Translations under genes and position numbers: made by a program
NCBI GenBank assembly: GCA_023229425.1
Contig: JALNZG010000002.1
Location: 62,001 to 126,000, forward strand
Direction: 5' to 3'
DNA: 64,000 bases
From: Ignavibacteriaceae bacterium
GTDB taxonomy: Bacteria > Bacteroidota > Ignavibacteria > Ignavibacteriales > Ignavibacteriaceae
Shown here: positions 62,528 through 64,000 of the stretch, one piece after another
Layout: every line of letters begins with the position of its first letter
How positions within the stretch are numbered: position 1 is the first letter of the stretch
The notes under the pieces: generated by a model
Seen by the model: only the letters and a program-made list of their open reading frames with translations
Database searches by the model: none
Told to the model about the DNA's origin: nothing

Positions 62528-64000
62528 CTACAGCTCAATTGGGAGTGAAATAGAGAAAACTGCTCCCTCTCCTAATTCGCTTGCTACAGAAATAGTCCCG
62601 TTGTGTTTTTTAATAATATTTTCTGCGATCGGAAGCCCTAAACCCATTCCTTCTTTCTTTCCTTGACTCATAAACGGTTCAAAGATTTTTCCTAAAACGC
62701 TTTCAGGAATTCCGATACCGTTATCTTTAAATGAAATTTTCACGGAGTGCATTTCAACCGAAGTTGAAACATAGAGCTTTCCTCCGTCAGGCATCGCATC
62801 GCAAGCATTCTTGGCTATTTGGTAGCAGGCTTGATATAATTCCTTTTTATCAACATTAACGGTAACATCGCGGTCAAATTTCTTAAATAACTTTACACCC
62901 CGGTATTCAACATACTCCGCAAGTTTGGAAACTATCTCATCCATTACGACATTTAACGCTCTCTTTTTCAGCCGGTAAAAGGTTTTTCCTTCGGCATAAG
63001 CAAGAGTTGATTGAATAATTTCATTTACATTTGCAACTTGTTCAATCATTAAATCCATAACCTGTTTCACATCATCGGGTACATTTTTCCTTTTAATATG
63101 TTCAGCAAACTGTTTAATGGTAAGAACAGGTTTTTTTATATCGGAAAGAATAAAGTTCGTAAGTTTACCAAGCGAAACAAGTTTGTCGGTTTTTAAAAGC
63201 TGCTGCATAAGTTCTGCATTTGTTAAAGCAAGCGCCGCGTGAACGGAAAGGGCTTCAAGAAAATCTAAATCAATTTGGGTAAATTCTCCGCGGGAGGAAT
63301 TCAACAATTGCAAAACGCCAATTATAACGCCTTCACGATTTTTTATTGGATAACAGATCATCGATTTTGTTGTATAGCCTGACAACTTATCAATGTCGCT
63401 GTCAAATCGTTCATCTTGATGAACATCGGAAAGATTAATTATTTCGCCGGTTTTTGCCACCCATCCGGCAAGTCCTTGTCCAACTTTCAATTTTATATCT
63501 TCAACGTTTTCACCGCGTAAAACTTTGGACCACAATTCCCCTTTATCATAATCCAAAATGTAAAGAGTTCCGCGGTCGGCTGAGGTTAGCGAAGTTGCGG
63601 CTTCAATAATTGAGTAGAGGACTTCATCAATTTTAATATTTGAATTTACTTTTTCTGCCGCTTCAATTATAAGTTTAAGCTGATCTGCGGTTAATCCTAT
63701 GGCTGCATTATTTTCATTCTGAACAAAAAGTGATTGGCTGTCTTCGGAAGAAAACAAAGGTTTTTGTTCGACAAGCGGTTCCTCGTTAAACGTTTCGTTT
63801 TCAGAAGATTCGGAAATTCCCCAGAAACTTTCTTCAATGGGTTCAAGAATATGGGGGACTTTTTCATTCGGTTCTTCGTCGCCTTGCAAATCAGGCAAGG
63901 GTGAATCCTCTTCTTCCGGCACAAGGTCATCTGAAGGAGATATTGAAAAATCCCAGTTAGTGATTTCCGGTTCAACTGCTTGTGTTTTTGAAAAATCTTT
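62528..64000 (-). CDS. GAF sensor kinase lacking the phospho-acceptor histidine; 5' end beyond the window
   Basis: At least 490 codons are open to the right edge; a GTG at 63920-63922 is internal to the open frame and no ATG follows it upstream, so the real start lies outside. An acidic, Pro/Glu-rich N-terminal region precedes a GAF domain (DKGELWSKVLRG, LKVGQGLAGWVAKTGEIINL) and a HATPase domain with NACDAMPDGGKLY, DNGIGIPESV and EGMGLGLPIAENI. The HisKA-like helix reads LSDIKKPV where HEIxxPL is expected; Ser (63143-63145) replaces His. It may act as a GHKL switch kinase, a scaffold, or phosphorylate another way. It lies ten bases before miaA. Confidence 0.85.
   Translation of the reverse strand, partial: KDFSKTQAVEPEITNWDFSISPSDDLVPEEEDSPLPDLQGDEEPNEKVPHILEPIEESFWGISESSENETFNEEPLVEQKPLFSSEDSQSLFVQNENNAAIGLTADQLKLIIEAAEKVNSNIKIDEVLYSIIEAATSLTSADRGTLYILDYDKGELWSKVLRGENVEDIKLKVGQGLAGWVAKTGEIINLSDVHQDERFDSDIDKLSGYTTKSMICYPIKNREGVIIGVLQLLNSSRGEFTQIDLDFLEALSVHAALALTNAELMQQLLKTDKLVSLGKLTNFILSDIKKPVLTIKQFAEHIKRKNVPDDVKQVMDLMIEQVANVNEIIQSTLAYAEGKTFYRLKKRALNVVMDEIVSKLAEYVEYRGVKLFKKFDRDVTVNVDKKELYQACYQIAKNACDAMPDGGKLYVSTSVEMHSVKISFKDNGIGIPESVLGKIFEPFMSQGKKEGMGLGLPIAENIIKKHNGTISVASELGEGAVFSISLPIEL

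Noticed and set aside
63920..63922. GTG as the true start of the GAF kinase
   Set aside because: The frame stays open to the window edge with similar acidic composition and no ribosome site precedes the GTG.

Overview
This window looks like chromosomal DNA from the Bacteroidota/Chlorobi superphylum, most likely an Ignavibacteria-type organism. The evidence is a secreted protein with a type IX secretion (Por) sorting tail of the NYPNPFNP type, several TTTG / TAnnTTTG promoters of the Bacteroidota kind, the alternative GlmU-like protein, an S46 dipeptidyl-peptidase, a RskA-like anti-sigma factor with an ECF sigma factor, and pyruvate:ferredoxin oxidoreductase beside a dihydroorotate-dehydrogenase-like protein. 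The DNA is AT-rich and densely coded. I see no tRNA, rRNA, CRISPR array, prophage or complete insertion sequence.

Layout: 1-3.3 kb holds housekeeping genes (pyrophosphatase, RluE, NAD kinase, DUF1844). 3.3-12.5 kb is a surface polysaccharide/LPS locus: five glycosyltransferases, an initiating polyprenyl-phosphate sugar transferase, an O-antigen ligase/polymerase-like protein and an MsbA-like ABC exporter. 12.6-24.5 kb is a long minus-strand run of core genes: GlmU-like, rsmB, a RodZ-like HTH protein, ligA, an unknown, a STAS protein, a sodium/solute symporter, a HAD phosphatase, a 7TM-HD phosphodiesterase and xerD. 24.7-30 kb carries rpmE2 and the pyruvate:ferredoxin oxidoreductase/DHOD-like pair. 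30-31.3 kb is a small accessory-looking patch with a lipoprotein, a membrane protein and a 194-bp palindromic repeat with terminal inverted repeats. 31.4-35.2 kb is a compact four-gene operon (two ATP-grasp ligases, a GNAT acetyltransferase and a KamA-type aminomutase), the most interesting system here. 35-44 kb has recG, dgt, a GH20 hexosaminidase, the T9SS cargo and an S46 peptidase. 44-49.8 kb has a zinc-ribbon protein, a phosphomannomutase carrying an in-frame palindromic insert, a MOSC protein, a GNAT and a hybrid histidine kinase. 50-64 kb has a Lon-like protease, pyruvate kinase, arginase, the sigma/anti-sigma pair, cytochrome c, a cell-wall amidase, a methyltransferase, an unusual cytosolic GT2, miaA and a GAF sensor kinase that runs off the right edge and lacks the phospho-acceptor histidine.

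The likely undescribed system is the KamA operon. KamA should make beta-lysine (the two lysine-side-chain-binding aspartates are kept), and two tandem D-Ala-D-Ala-ligase-like enzymes plus an acetyltransferase could build an amide- or peptide-linked beta-lysine product. Other points are candidate ATT/ATC start codons, the in-frame palindrome in the phosphomannomutase, and pairs of convergent genes that share a TTAA as both stop codons.
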